Source: Limonium bicolor
Taxonomy: Eukaryota; Streptophyta; Magnoliopsida; Caryophyllales; Plumbaginaceae
Reading direction: 5' to 3'
DNA: 64,000 nucleotides
Assembly (NCBI GenBank): GCA_023374045.1
Contig: JAIOTZ010000139.1
Span: 18,367-82,366 of the forward strand
The notes beneath the pieces are model-generated. The model was not told where the DNA came from. It worked only from the letters and a program-made list of their open reading frames with translations, and made no database searches. A program made the position numbers and the translations under genes. Of this stretch, positions 20,016-32,003 are shown piece by piece (positions within the stretch are counted from its first letter, which is position 1; every line of letters begins with the position of its first letter).

Positions 20016-23000
20016 ATGGAGCATAAACCACCCCAAAACCCCACCGGGAACACTTCCATCTACCCAAATCCCACAACCAAGGGAATGACCACCCGGCTGC
20101 GGAGGTTCATTCTCTTCAAGCCATTGCCTTTCGCTCTTCCAACATCGTCGCCGCCGTCTCTCCCCTCAACTTGTTCCACTTCGACCAATCACTCATCGTT
20201 CAATTCATCCGTCCATCAATCATTTTTCACCACCACCACCACCACTACTAATTCTTCTTCCTCTGCTTCTCCCCCCGATGCCCTGGAGGGGCTGATCGAC
20301 CCGGACGACTCGATTTCTTCCCCAGTTTGCCTCGAAGACTTCTCCTTCTTGCGGCATTCGCCGCCGGTTCGGGACCCACCTCTTCCTTGCCTTGGTGAGT
20401 ATTCGAAAGACGCCGTCTTGATAGCAAAAGCACTGAATGACAGCTATACCGGGGACGGCGCCGTGTTTACTCTTGAACTAGAGAGGTTTCTTCGGAAATT
20501 TAGGGACAAGTTGGAATCGTCTTTAGTGGTCGATGTGTTAAATTTGATTAAGAATCCCCACCTGGGTGTTCAGTTCTTCACGTGGGCGGGCCGGCAAATC
20601 GGTTACGTTCACACCAGAGCGGTTTATGATGCGCTCACTGAGGTAACTGGATGCGGTGGGGATGTTCGAGTACCTGAGGTTTTACTTCGAGACATTGGGG
20701 AGGACGATAGACGGGTTTTGGGTATATTGCTTAATGTGATTGTTCAGAAATGTTGTAGGAATGGGATGTGGAATGCGGCGCTGGAGGAGCTTGGAAGGCT
20801 CAAAGATTTTGGGTTCAAACCGTCAAAGTTAACTTATAATGCTCTTCTTCAAGTGTTCTTGAAGGCGGATAGGTTGGACACAGCTCGTCTGGTTCAAAGA
20901 GAGATGGCGAGTGCAGGTTTCAGGATGGATACGTCTGCTCTCGGTTCTTTCACTTACTCTCTCTGCAAGGAAGGGAAATGGAGAGAGGCCCTCGAGTTGA
21001 TTGAGAAGGAGGATTTTGTCCCAGATACTATACTGTATACTAGTATGATATCTGGTTTGTGTGAAGCCTCTCTTTTCGATGAAGCCATGGATTTTTTAAC
21101 AAGGATGAGGTGTGGCTCTTCCTTGCCAAATGTTATAACCTATAGGACTTTCCTTCTTGGATGTTTGAGGAAGAGGCAGCTTGGAAGGTGCAAAAGGATT
21201 CTAATTATGATGATGGAAGAGGGATGTTATCCTGATCGAAAGATATTTAATTCTCTTGTTAATGCTTATTGCAAAGCAGGAGAGTATTCTTATGCTTATA
21301 AGTTGTTGAAAAAGATGAGAGCTTGTGGTTGCCCACCTGGTTATCTTGTCTACAACATGATAATTGGTGGGATTTGTGGGAGTGAGGAGCTGCCTACATT
21401 AGCCGCATTAGAGTTGGCAGAGAAAGCCTACAGTGAAATGCTTATTGAACGCATTTTGTTGAACAAGATTAACTTGATCAGCTATACAAGGTGCCTGTGT
21501 GCAGTTGGTAAATTTGACCAAGCCTACAAAGTCATTCATGAAATGATGGCCAATGGGTTTGTACCAGATGCTAGTACATATTCCAAGGTGATTGAATTCC
21601 TCTGCAATAGTTCACGGGTTGAAAAAGCTTTTCTGCTATTCGAAGAGATGAAAACTAGTGATATTGTTCCAGACGTGTATACTTACAGCATAATAATCGA
21701 TGGTTTCTGTAAGGCTGGTCTCGTATTGCAGGCCCGTAAGTGGTTTGATGAAATGATAAGGGATGGCTGCCCAGCAAATGTGGTGACTTATACTTCTCTT
21801 ATCCATGCTTATCTTAAAATGAAGAATATAGAAAATGCTAACGAGCTATTTGAAAGAATGCTGTCTGATGGATGTGCACCAAATATAGTTACTTATACTG
21901 CTCTAGTTGATGGTTACTGTAAAGCTGGAAATATAGAGAAGGCTTACCAGATTTATTCCAGGATGCAAGGACAGGAAAATGCCCCAGAACTAGATAGGTA
22001 CTTCAGACTAAACTTGTCAGACTTGGAGTCAACTGACTCGATCTCCCAAATGTATTTACATATGGAGCTTTAGTTAATGGGCTTTGCAAATTGGACAAGG
22101 TAAAGGAGGCCAATGACTTACTAGATGTGATGGTAGCAGCCGGGTGTAAGCCTAACCAAATAGTATATGATGCCCTAATCGATGGGCTTTGCAAGGCAGG
22201 CAAGTTAGATGAAGCACAGAGGATTCTTACCAAAATGTCAGAGAATGGGTGTATACCTAGTGAGTTCACTTACGGGTCATTGATTGATAGATTATTTAAG
22301 GATAAAAGGCTTGATCTTGCCTTGAAAGTCTTATCCAGGATGCTCGAAGATTCTTGTGCCCCGAATGTGGTGATATATACGGAAATGGTTGATGGTTTGT
22401 GTAAATCTGGGAAGATAGATGAGGCTTACAAGCTCTTGTTGATGATGGAAGAGAAGGGATGCCACCCTAATGTGGTCACTTATACAGCAATCATTGATGG
22501 TTTTGGGAAGGCCAATAAAGTTGATAAATCCCTTGAGCTTTTTAGGTGATGGGAGAAAAGGGTTGTCCTCCAAATTATGTGACATATAGGGTTTTGATCA
22601 ATCATTGCTGCTTAGTTGGTTTGGTGGATGATGCTTACGATCTCTTGGAGAGAGATGAAACAAACATATTGGCCTATGCAGGTGGCCAGCTATCGAAAGG
22701 TTATTGAAGGGTTTAGCAAAGATTTCTTGTCCACTCTCGGTCTCTTAGATGTTTTAAGTGAGACTGACAGCAACATTCCAATTATATCTGTTTACAAGAT
22801 TTTGATTGATAGCTTTTGCAAGTCTGGGAAGCTTGATAAGGCTCTTGACTTGAGTAGAGAGGTGTTATCCTATTCACCTCTGCTACATCATGCCTCTGTT
22901 GTTGATATGTGTTCTTTGTTGATCAAGAGTTTGTGCTTTGGGTCTAAGGCTGATGAAGCGTTTAAGTTGTTCGCTGAGTTGCTAAGGAAGGGAGTCACCT

Positions 23001-23125
23001 TGGAGGAAAGTGTATTTTTTCATCTCATCATGGGACTAATAAGGGAAAATCGGTGGGATGAGGCTCTGGAGCTGTCATACACTGCATGCCATGAGGTGGA
23101 GTTCCATCTTTCTTCTGCATTATAA
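20016..23125 (+). pseudogene. P-class pentatricopeptide repeat protein (At1g06710-like), three frameshifts
   Basis: No intron is needed. The first frame runs 685 codons to TAG at 22071-22073, then homology continues at once in another frame (PNVFTYGALVNGLCK) to 22549, a third frame (MGEKGCPPNYVTYRVLINHC) to about 22650, and back again to 23125. I infer shifts near 22040 (-1), at 22547 (-1) and in a GAGAGAGATG run near 22655 (+1). The protein is made of 35-residue P-type repeats (typical NVVTYTSLIHAYLKMKNIENA), as in the mitochondrial At1g06710 family of about 1,000 residues. Such proteins bind single-stranded organelle RNA. The likelier start is M24 (20085), giving an Arg/Leu/Ser-rich presequence (MTTRLRRFILFKPLPF). 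The intact N-terminal part, with over a dozen repeats, could still make a truncated protein. The frames in between are well preserved, so the loss is recent or an assembly fault. Confidence 0.85.
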
Positions 23126-25549
23126 TAGTAGTCTGAACTATTTTTTAATAAGATGTGATTAAGCTGCCACCTGTAGTGTGGTGTGTTAAGACTCAAATAG
23201 GCCGGTCAAATTGAGAAGGTGTTCTTGGTTTGGATGACATATCTAAGGAGTATGATATGGCTAGTTATTGATGTTGAATATTGCTCTCCATATTATCTTA
23301 TTTTTCTCTCGCTCTTTCTGTTTTGGCTCTTGCAGGGCATCAGTCAGATTCAAATGCAAGATACATAATGAGTTCATCTAACATTCTACTGTTTCACAGA
23401 AGGGAAAACAGGTGAAACCAACAGAAAGTAGTTTTGACGTTCTCAGTTCTTGCTCAAATATGATAATGACGGCTTTGTGTGTCTGAAACATCAGTATAGG
23501 TCAGAAGGTAAGTAAAACCTGCCTGGGATGGCGAATACATTACTTCTCTGACAGGATAGATGTGAAAACTCTCTGCTTTGCAATGGTGTACTATGCCGAT
23601 TGAGGCCATCCCGTTACAGGACTCCTAGAGTTAGATGCAGAGATGTGGTATATGTGAAATCTCCTATGTAACCATGATGATGATGCATATCTCTACAAGA
23701 ATATATGCTTTTCAGAGGCATCACTTGTTGGGGGTTGAAGACTCTTGTGCCAGAAAAAAGAGAATCAAATGGGGGAACTGAACAGAGTATGAGAGAATAT
23801 GAAGTGCGGTGTATTTAAAAGTAATAGTTTGACAACCTTCACTGATCTGTTTGAAAGAATTGTTTGTCATGCTAGTCTGGACCCCTCTCCGCCATTTTGT
23901 CCCACCATGCTGTTGCAGGAAGCCCTTTAGATCTGATGTTGAGATTGAAAAGGTGCCCATCAAATATGTGCATCTCATGATCCCACCATGATTACAGAAG
24001 CAGAATGAGAGTGAGGCTCTGTTCCCTTTCTAGAAGCTTTAGTTCTGTCTTTTTAAACCTGCTCTGTAGTTTCATTATGTTGCTTGTGCAGGGGAGGAAG
24101 AAAAACAAGTGAGAATTCAACAGATGCATCCACGGATGGACACGCAGCCTGTGTATACAGCTAGAGGGAAATCTTGTTGGCTGTATCATCAGAAAACGAA
24201 GATACCTTTCCTTAAGGTTTCTCTGCGAGTCTTGATATAATTCAAAGCTAATGTTGATGATATTTCTTGGTGGTTGGTAGGCAAAGTGGATGGATGACTA
24301 GACTTGGGTTTTTTAATAACCGATTTCAGCTTTGTTCTATTGGCATACAACATTTGTGACTCTGTTTGGGTACTTCAGGCTGTACACGTAAAGCTTCTAC
24401 AGTGTATAATACATCTTTTTCTACATGAATACAATTAACAGCACTGTAAAACACCATTCAGTTGCTTATGCTGCAACGGTAAAGATGCTTGCTGTCAGGT
24501 CCCAAGAGTGGAGCCATGGTGGTGTGATCATGTGATGATCTCTTCATTTGACCCACCAATCAAAGCTCCATATCATGGCTATGTGTAACAGTGAATCTAT
24601 ACTCATATTTAGGTACTTGATCCACCCTGTTCGCTGTTTGTAAGTTTGATTCACGGATTGATTCTAATGTTTTTAACTCTTTAGGTCCCAAGCTAACAGC
24701 GAAGAGCAATACTGACAGACCCAGAAGTATACCTACGGCAGCTTTTGATTAATGCGTGTGCGTCAAACCACGGCCATCATTGGCATCAGAAGAATGCACG
24801 CAATCTGGTACTTCATTTGTATTTGGTAGCAACATTGATTGATACCCTGAAACCAGACGAGGGCAACGCTCCACGGGATTATAAAAATAGGAAGAAGTTG
24901 CTTAGTTTAGTGGCGACGATGAAATAGTGACCCTTTCCTTTTGTTTGGAAGGATACGGTCTATAACAGTCTTTTTGACTTTTTTTCATCTTGAAGAGAAG
25001 AGTCTTGCCGTTTAATCAGGGAAAGACACAGGTACTTTGTTCTGTAACGTTGAAGTTTGAAATGAACCCCAATTTAAACTTGGTCAAAGGTGGTTGGGGA
25101 AAGACGCGGAAAATCGTCTTTGTTAAATAATTGGCACGTGTTAGTAGCAGCCGCATTGGGGAGACCACATCGGAAATGTAGTTGGGCAGAGATGTGTTTT
25201 TTTTTTTTTATCAAAAGGGCAGAGATGTGTTTTTGGTTTATCATTTGGGCGGTTGATGTGAGGGCAGCCCACCTACCCTTGGTCGTCTTTTGTTTCGACC
25301 AATAAACTACTCTAAATGCCGAGGTTCAACAAAGAAAAATCAGCATTGAAAGGGCATTTCACTGTTCTTTTACATTGGGATGCTGTTGATTACGTCTTCA
25401 TTCGATTTACTATCATTATTTTTCATATCTAGCGAGTTATTAACCAAAACAAGTTGCTACATATGCTGAAAAAAAATGTATTTAATTATTTTTTAAAAAA
25501 AAGTAAAATTGACGTTGTTTATGGTTATAGTTCACAAAACGTAAAACTT
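23126..25549. other. Spacer downstream of the PPR gene
   Basis: No gene, RNA or clear transposon recognised. The first few hundred bases may be 3' UTR. Short ORFs here have no recognisable motif. Confidence 0.4.
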
Positions 25550-25845
25550 GTACAGATGGTCATACAAACTTATACAAATGTTCATCACAACATATACATT
25601 CTCACGTAAAAATATGTATATTCTCGCATTAAAAACATATAGATGGTCACATAAACTTGTACGAATCATTAAATATGTACATTCTTAGATCAAAATCTGT
25701 ACATATAAGAGAGAAAATTTGTAAAATTGGTCATACAAATATGTACAGATGTTCATTAAAACATATACATTCTCATAATTGAACATGTACATTCTCACAT
25801 TAAAATATGTACATCCTCACATTAAAGTATATAACGACTTCCAAA
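25550..25845. repeat. Degenerate short-phrase repeat (ACATTCTCACATTAAAATATGTAC-like)
   Basis: Variants of ACATTCTCACRTTAAAA, ATATGTACA and GGTCATACAAA recur about every 25-45 bp. Probably an old simple tandem array. Confidence 0.6.
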
Positions 25846-26245
25846 TAGATTACCCCAACCCCACACACCATAAAACTCACCCTAGAAAAGCTAAAAAACG
25901 TCGAAGGCATTTTTAGGGTTTGTATTGAGGGTTTAGGGTCTAACGACCCTAAACGCGCGACCACAAACCCTAAAAACCTGTCGAGTTAGTTTGTACAATG
26001 TAAAGTATGGAACATAATCCAAATAGATTACCCTACCCAAAACACCCCAAAATCCACCCTAGGATAGTTAAAAAATGTCAAAGACATTTTTAGGGTTTGT
26101 AGTGGCGGGTTTAGGGTTGCTACCACAAACCCTAAAAATCTGTCGAGTTAGTTGCTACAATATAAAGTACAAAACAAATTCTAAATAGATTACCCTACCC
26201 TAAAACACCCCAAAAACTCACCCTAGAAAAGTTAAAAATGTCGAA
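25846..26245. repeat. Three tandem units of about 150 bp with TTTAGGG runs
   Basis: Each unit reads CCAAATAGATTACCC, an ACCCTAGRAWAGYTAAAAA stretch, then GTCGAAGGCATTTTTAGGG-type sequence. The third unit is shortened. A related block in the opposite orientation lies at 60600-60990. GGGTTTAGGG resembles the plant telomere unit, but I see no uninterrupted telomeric array. Confidence 0.6.
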
Positions 26246-26264
26246 TAAATAATGAATCTTATTA

Positions 26265-26492
26265 CTCCCTCCGTTAATTAATATCTATCGTTTTAGGGTG
26301 TGACTCTTATTTAAAAATACATCATTCTAGCTTTTTGACACACTTTTTCCTACCTTTAACCCTACTATTCAACACAAAAATAATTATTATCTAGATTGAA
26401 AAGTAAAAAGTAGGGATACATGCGTCATTGTTCTACTTTTCTTAATAAGTGTGCAAGTTTCTAAAATGACAGATATTGTTGAACAGAGGGAG
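26265..26492. mobile_element. Stowaway-like (Tc1/mariner) MITE, copy 1
   Basis: Bounded by TA dinucleotides (26263-26264 and 26493-26494), with TIR CTCCCTCCGTT at left and the complement of CTCCCTCTGTT at right. 228 bp, non-coding. Same family as 57768-57968. Confidence 0.8.
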
Positions 26493-26934
26493 TATCATTT
26501 AGTGTATCATCATATACATGTAAAAATAATTTTTAAAAAAAGCTGTCAAAACATATCCATGACTGGTCTTGTTTTGAAGAAATTGAATTTCAATGAACAA
26601 TGATATATATTTTTTATTATTTTGGACTTATATATTAATAGTTACAACAATTTAAAGTTTTTGTTATAAAGAAAAAAAGAATAAAATCTTTAAAAAAGGA
26701 AAAAAAAGTAAAGCGCAACGCAGCACATCTCCCCCGTATATAGCGAAGATGTCTACAGTAACCTATAGCCAAGAATTTACGTAACCAAAAGAGGTTAAAG
26801 CCAGTTCAAAATGGTCGTCATAACATAATCATATCATACAGGGTAGACGGAGACAAATATGGTAAACACCCGGTGTTAATGGAAGAAGAACTAAAGTAAA
26901 AACAACTGTAATTCAAAGTAAACGTAATAACTTA
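26493..26934. other. AT-rich spacer
   Basis: No gene or repeat family recognised. Confidence 0.4.
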
Positions 26935-27517
26935 GGCTCCGTTCGGTGATAGTATATGTGTGTTATATATGTGGTATGTCTTGAGTTGGTATTTTTGACA
27001 AAAATACCTAACAACCATACCGCCAAATAATAGTTTTCAAAACAGCCACAAATATAACAGCATAAAACAACCACAAAACAACCAACAATTTATGCTGCAA
27101 AGAGAATGAATACCGTATATTTATATTTATATTTTTTATATTTATATTTATATTTATCTTTAATATTAATATAATATTAATCTTAATATTAATATTAATA
27201 CTTATATTTAGTTTTATATTTATATTTATATTTATGTTTATTTTTATATTTATATTTTCTTATTTTTATATTTTATATTTTGTTAATTTATATTTATATT
27301 TATATTTATAATTGTATCACAGAAATCGGTAACATATTGCACGTAACTAACTTAACTAATTTATTAAATAACGCCGGACGGAACAACTACACTGTCAAAT
27401 GGCAGTTTTCAAAACAATCACATATATACCAGCACAAAACAACCACAAAACAACCAGTTAAAACAATCAGACTAAAACTACTACAAAACAACAAAAAAAA
27501 CCTTACCGAACAAAGCC
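26935..27517. mobile_element. Harbinger-type MITE carrying an AT microsatellite
   Basis: Begins after TTA with GGCTCCGTTCGGTG and ends TACCGAACAAAGCC. CAACCACAAAACAACCA occurs in both halves. At 27114-27312 it holds a degenerate TATATTTATATTTA microsatellite. The right TSD is not clean (TTT). Confidence 0.55.
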
Positions 27518-27644
27518 TTTGCGTTTGTTGAAGGGTCAGGGTTCTTGTTATTCAAAATATTTTGGCGTCTATTAGTTGTTTGATATTCAAAATATTTTGG
27601 CGTTTATTAGTTCGACTTATTCAAGAAATTTTGGGGCTTATTAT
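27518..27644 (+). repeat. Short tandem repeat, about 47-bp unit
   Basis: ATTCAAAATATTTTGGCGTYTATTAGTT occurs twice and a third, diverged unit (TTCAAGAAATTTTGGGGCTTATTA) follows. Confidence 0.6.
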
Positions 27645-27842
27645 GGCTCCGTTCGTTCAAGAGCTCTATGGAAGCTCAAAGATAACGCAGCAAAATCTGC
27701 GTTTCAATAAAGCTCCAACTGTGAGAGGAGAGTGTGGCTCCTACTAAAAAAGTAAGAAAAAATAACAAATGAGGAGATGACATGTGTAAGATAAAGCTAG
27801 ATTAATGTTGGCAAAAAAATAAATGTTAAAACGAACGGGCCC
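27645..27842. mobile_element. Harbinger-type MITE, 198 bp
   Basis: Begins GGCTCCGTTCGTTCAAG and ends AAACGAACGGGCCC, flanked by TAT on both sides. Same terminal pattern (GGNNCCGTTCG) as the MITEs at 50911, 51248 and 51930. Confidence 0.7.
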
Positions 27843-28147
27843 TATATATAGCGTATCTATCTAAGGGTTTAGAGAGTTTTGTTTTAGTGAATTAGGGCAT
27901 CCATAATGGGTATGAGGTTCTTAACACATTCTTAGGTGTCACATCATCATAATATTTTTTTTAATGGGTAAGGAACTTCATCCATTTGTAAATCCCTACA
28001 GTAAGAGAGTTTCTTAACCTTCTCACTACTGCCAATATTTTTTTTGCTTTCTCCTCCCATTATTTTTTTGGTCAGAACTCTCATTTTTTTTTCACTTTAC
28101 TCGTGTTGAAAATAAAAGAAAGTAAAAGCAAATACATTAAATATTTA
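27843..28147. other. AT-rich spacer
   Basis: Nothing recognised except TTTTTTT runs and the 9-bp target site AAATATTTA at its right end. Confidence 0.4.
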
Positions 28148-29679
28148 GGGAAATTTCACGATATACCCCTGAGGTTTGAGCGAATTTTACGAGATACCCT
28201 GAGATTTCATTTTCATTACGTGATACCCCTATGGTTTCATTTTCTTTACAAGATACCCCGAGGTTTCATTTTCATTACGAGATAACCCTGAGGTTTCAGT
28301 TTTATTACGAGGTACCCCTCAGTTTAAATTCATATCCCTAGTTTACCCTCTCATCATATACCCTACAATAACCTCGGGAATTTATGATCAAAGTTTTATT
28401 AAAACTTAAGACTTAAATAAAATACACATAAAAATAGAGATCATATAAAATTTGAAAACAATTTTAAACAATGAATATATTTAATCAATAAAAACAAAAA
28501 ATTAAATAAATGGAATGACTAAATAATAAAAAATTGTATTATTTTGAAAAATGAACATCAATTGTAATTGTGTTACATGATGAATTAAAGTCATAAAAAA
28601 ATTATAGCAATGATATGAATATATTAAAATTAACAATTTCATATATGTAAATAAAAAAACTTATTATTTAAAATTAGAAAAATAAGTATAATTAAAAACT
28701 ATAAAATATGATATTTTTTGTGATTATTGATGTCAGATAATATATTTGTTAATAAAATATATAATAAACAATTTTTTTTAATAATTTCTTATATTAATGT
28801 AATTGTTATAACTTTTTTTGATTTTATGTCACGCAATAATAGTTTTTAAAATTAAGTAAAGATATGTGTTTTTAAATAAATTAATTTTATTGTTTAGAAT
28901 TTCTATTATTTTTATAATTTAAAAATATTAACCATTGTTTTCACAAGATCATATAAAATTTAAACTCCATTTTTTAAAAAATTGAATAAAAATCATTAAA
29001 AAAGTTATAACAATTACATTAAATAATTAAATAATTTTGTAATTATAAAAATTTATTAACAAATATATTATTTGACATCAATAATCACAAAAAATGAAAA
29101 TATGATTTTTAATTATACTTATTTTTCTAATTTTAAATAATGGTTTTTATTTACATATATGAAATGGTTTACTTTTAATATTTTCATATTATTGTTATAA
29201 TTTTTTTATGATTTTAAGACATCACTATGTAACACTTTACAATTTACGTTCATTTTTCAAAATAATACTATTTTTTATCATTTAGTCATTTCCATTTATT
29301 TAATTTTTGTTTTTGTTTATTTAAATATATTCATTTTTTACAATAGTTTTCAAATTTTATATGATCTTTAATTTTTTTTACTTTTTAGTTAAGTCTTAAA
29401 TTTTAATAAAACTTTAATCATAAATTCTTGAGGTTATTGTAGGGACATATGGTGGGAGGGTAAACTAGGGATATGAAAATTATAATATATTAGATTTTGA
29501 GCGGAGGGGTATCTCATAATAAAACTAAAACCTCAGGGGTATCTCGTAATGAAAATGAAACCTCGGGGGGTATCTCGTAAAGAAAATGAAACCTTAGGGG
29601 TATATCGTAATGAAAATGAAACCTCAGGGATATCTCGTAAAATTCGCTCAAACCTCAGAGGTATATCGTGAAATTTCTC
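28148..29679. mobile_element. Palindromic (foldback) MULE with perfect 9-bp TSD
   Basis: 1,532 bp from GGGAAATTTCACG to CGTGAAATTTCTC, flanked by AAATATTTA at 28139-28147 and 29680-29688. A 9-bp TSD is typical of Mutator-type transposition. The two halves are inverted copies of each other nearly to the centre (about 28.9 kb). In each arm the outer 200 bp consist of about 27-bp units (GGTTTCATTTTCATTACGAG plus ATACCCCTGA). No ORF of note; movement would need a transposase supplied elsewhere. Confidence 0.85.
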
Positions 29680-29688
29680 AAATATTTA

Positions 29689-29884
29689 TTACTAAATTGA
29701 TGGTGTTAGTAATACAACCAATCAAATTGATTTTTCGTACGTTCCTTATATAAGAAACGAAGAAAGAGAAAGTGAGTGGATTCCACACCACTGTAGACTC
29801 TTTTTTAGTTTCTTACAAATAAGTTTAGGTGAAATCCACATCACTGTGGATGCCTTAATGTTAACGTTGTACTTAGGGTTTTGG
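29689..29884. other. Spacer between foldback MULE and LARD
   Basis: Contains two related phrases (GGATTCCACACCACTGTAGACTC and AAATCCACATCACTGTGGATGC, each broken by mismatches). No gene. Confidence 0.4.
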
Positions 29885-32003
29885 TGTAACACCCCTACCG
29901 CTAATACCGTAATTACTGTACAATTACTTACCTTCGCAGCGGATATTACATACACAACGGCGGGTGTACAATGCCGTTAGTCACCCACGTGACTAACAAG
30001 GCGAGTTACAATCCTACATACTATCGGTGTGATGAATATGAACATACCGAGTACTCTACACTACATTACTTCCCATCGTATACTCAACCATAATTCAAAT
30101 ACAACTCCAATACAATACTATACCGAGTCTACTACAATCCTTAAATTACCGATACAATTTGGAACTTCCAATTTCACAATACATTACAAATACAATCCCT
30201 ATACAACTACCCATGCTTACGTAGCAGTCCCCGTCCTACTCTCTCGAACGGTGGTCAGCTTTGAGTACCTGCACACTAAAAACGTTCCCCCTAGGGGGTC
30301 AGCTTACGCTGAATATGAAGTTCGCATATACCGCGTGCTAACCACGGTACGCCGACTACTTTGGGTCGGATATACATGGAGTTCATTTTACATGCATACA
30401 TACATACTCATGCTAAAACAATACAATCAATCATACCTACATACGTTACAAGATTCAATACTTACTAGGGAATACAGTTCGATGGTCAATCATTCTTAAT
30501 AGTTACTTACTCACTACTTCTTGTTGCGTTACTCACTACTCTGTTCGTACGTGTTCGATATTCACTACTCTACTCTTACTCACTCCTTACTCTTGCATAC
30601 TCATCACTCAATGCTCATTACCTTACTAGCACACGTTCTTTACTCCATACTCGTTGCTACACTTGTTCATGCTCATTGCTCAATACTTTCTACTTACCCA
30701 TATGTACTCAATACCCAATACTTACTCATACATACTCAAACTCAGTACTCATTACATACTCATACTCACTTCTTACTCAGTACTCATTACTTTACTCATA
30801 CATACGCAATACTCATTACTTTGGCCTCTGGGCGGAGTCATACACAAGACTCGCCTCTGGACCTACAATACGAGGGCTATACACTTAGCTCCTTAAATAC
30901 TCAAATGTCCATTTTACCGGACTACTCAAATTCCCAACACTCTTCTCTCAGAGTATATTACAATCTCATGGATTAGCCTAGAAGCATCTCTCTTGATAAC
31001 CTCCACTAGCTTAGGGAATTACAACCGACTAGTATCCTCAGATTTAAGGGTTTCCCCAACGTATCGAATACTCTCATGTTCGAGACATTACTTACATCAG
31101 TCGGGGTCCTCTCATAATGGTCGACTAATTGCTAAGGGTTTGGAGATCCCTCGTATTCTTTACTATTCTCATGGTTCATATCTTGCACCAAGATTAATTC
31201 CTCTAATAGAGGTTACTTATATACTTCCACTACTATTATTTGTGGATTATTCATTCGGTTCTCCTACCGTTATCGGGGGTTATTACTCCCGTGCACTCCC
31301 TCACATTCTAGGGAGTTCATTGGTTTGCATTATCGTTTATTGGTTCGTTTGTTTAGTGCGTTTCTACGATTCCATTTGTTCACAGCATGACTCTACTACG
31401 AGTCACTTACACAACAAGACTCATCTATGAGTCGGTCTACGCACTAAGTAAGCCACACAATCAATCGAGAAAGGTTAGCTCATACAACATACAGCAAGAC
31501 ATACATTGAAAGGCAATAAACCGTTTTCATGCTTTAGTCTTGTTAGCCGGCATACAGCACACAAATCAACGTAACTCGGTTAGCATACGGGGCATGAGAA
31601 AATCATACCTTTCAACGAAGTTAGCTTACCATGTGTTCCCTCGTTCCGGTTTCACACTTGTTCCACTGATAATGTTCCAACATTATTAGTAATACTATAC
31701 TCTTACGATACACAAATAATTACTATTCCCGTACTTACCCGTTATCCTGGATACTTAATGTTCTATACTCTCAACCTACTAATTACTTTCATATTTGTTC
31801 TCCTACTCACATACTTACTTTCTTACCATTGGTGTCACATTAATGGTATATTACTAAGGTCCTTTATATATGTACATACCTACAGATATATACATACATA
31901 TGATTACTATGTTACCTTTTTTTTCTTTATAAGTTAGGGCCGACCGACCCAACGTCCGACCCACCCCTGGGTCGGTCCATTCCAGTAAGTTTCCGTCCTC
32001 TGA
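29885..32003 (-). repeat. Truncated 3' LTR of the LARD
   Basis: Aligns with 34523-36640. Similarity stops after GTCCTCTGAAATTGTC; what follows in the complete LTR (36650-39336) is absent here. Begins TGTAACACCCC on the plus strand. ORFs such as 30029-30499 arise from CTCATACT-type simple sequence and are not genes. Confidence 0.8.

Noticed and set aside
24745..25305. Short plus-strand ORFs downstream of the PPR gene
   Set aside because: 60-71 codons, no motif, low-complexity neighbours; no basis to call genes.
30029..31430. ORFs of 145-156 codons on the plus strand
   Set aside because: They fall in the truncated LARD LTR, in CTCATACT-type simple sequence, and the corresponding ORFs in the second LTR (34795-36079) differ in frame and length.
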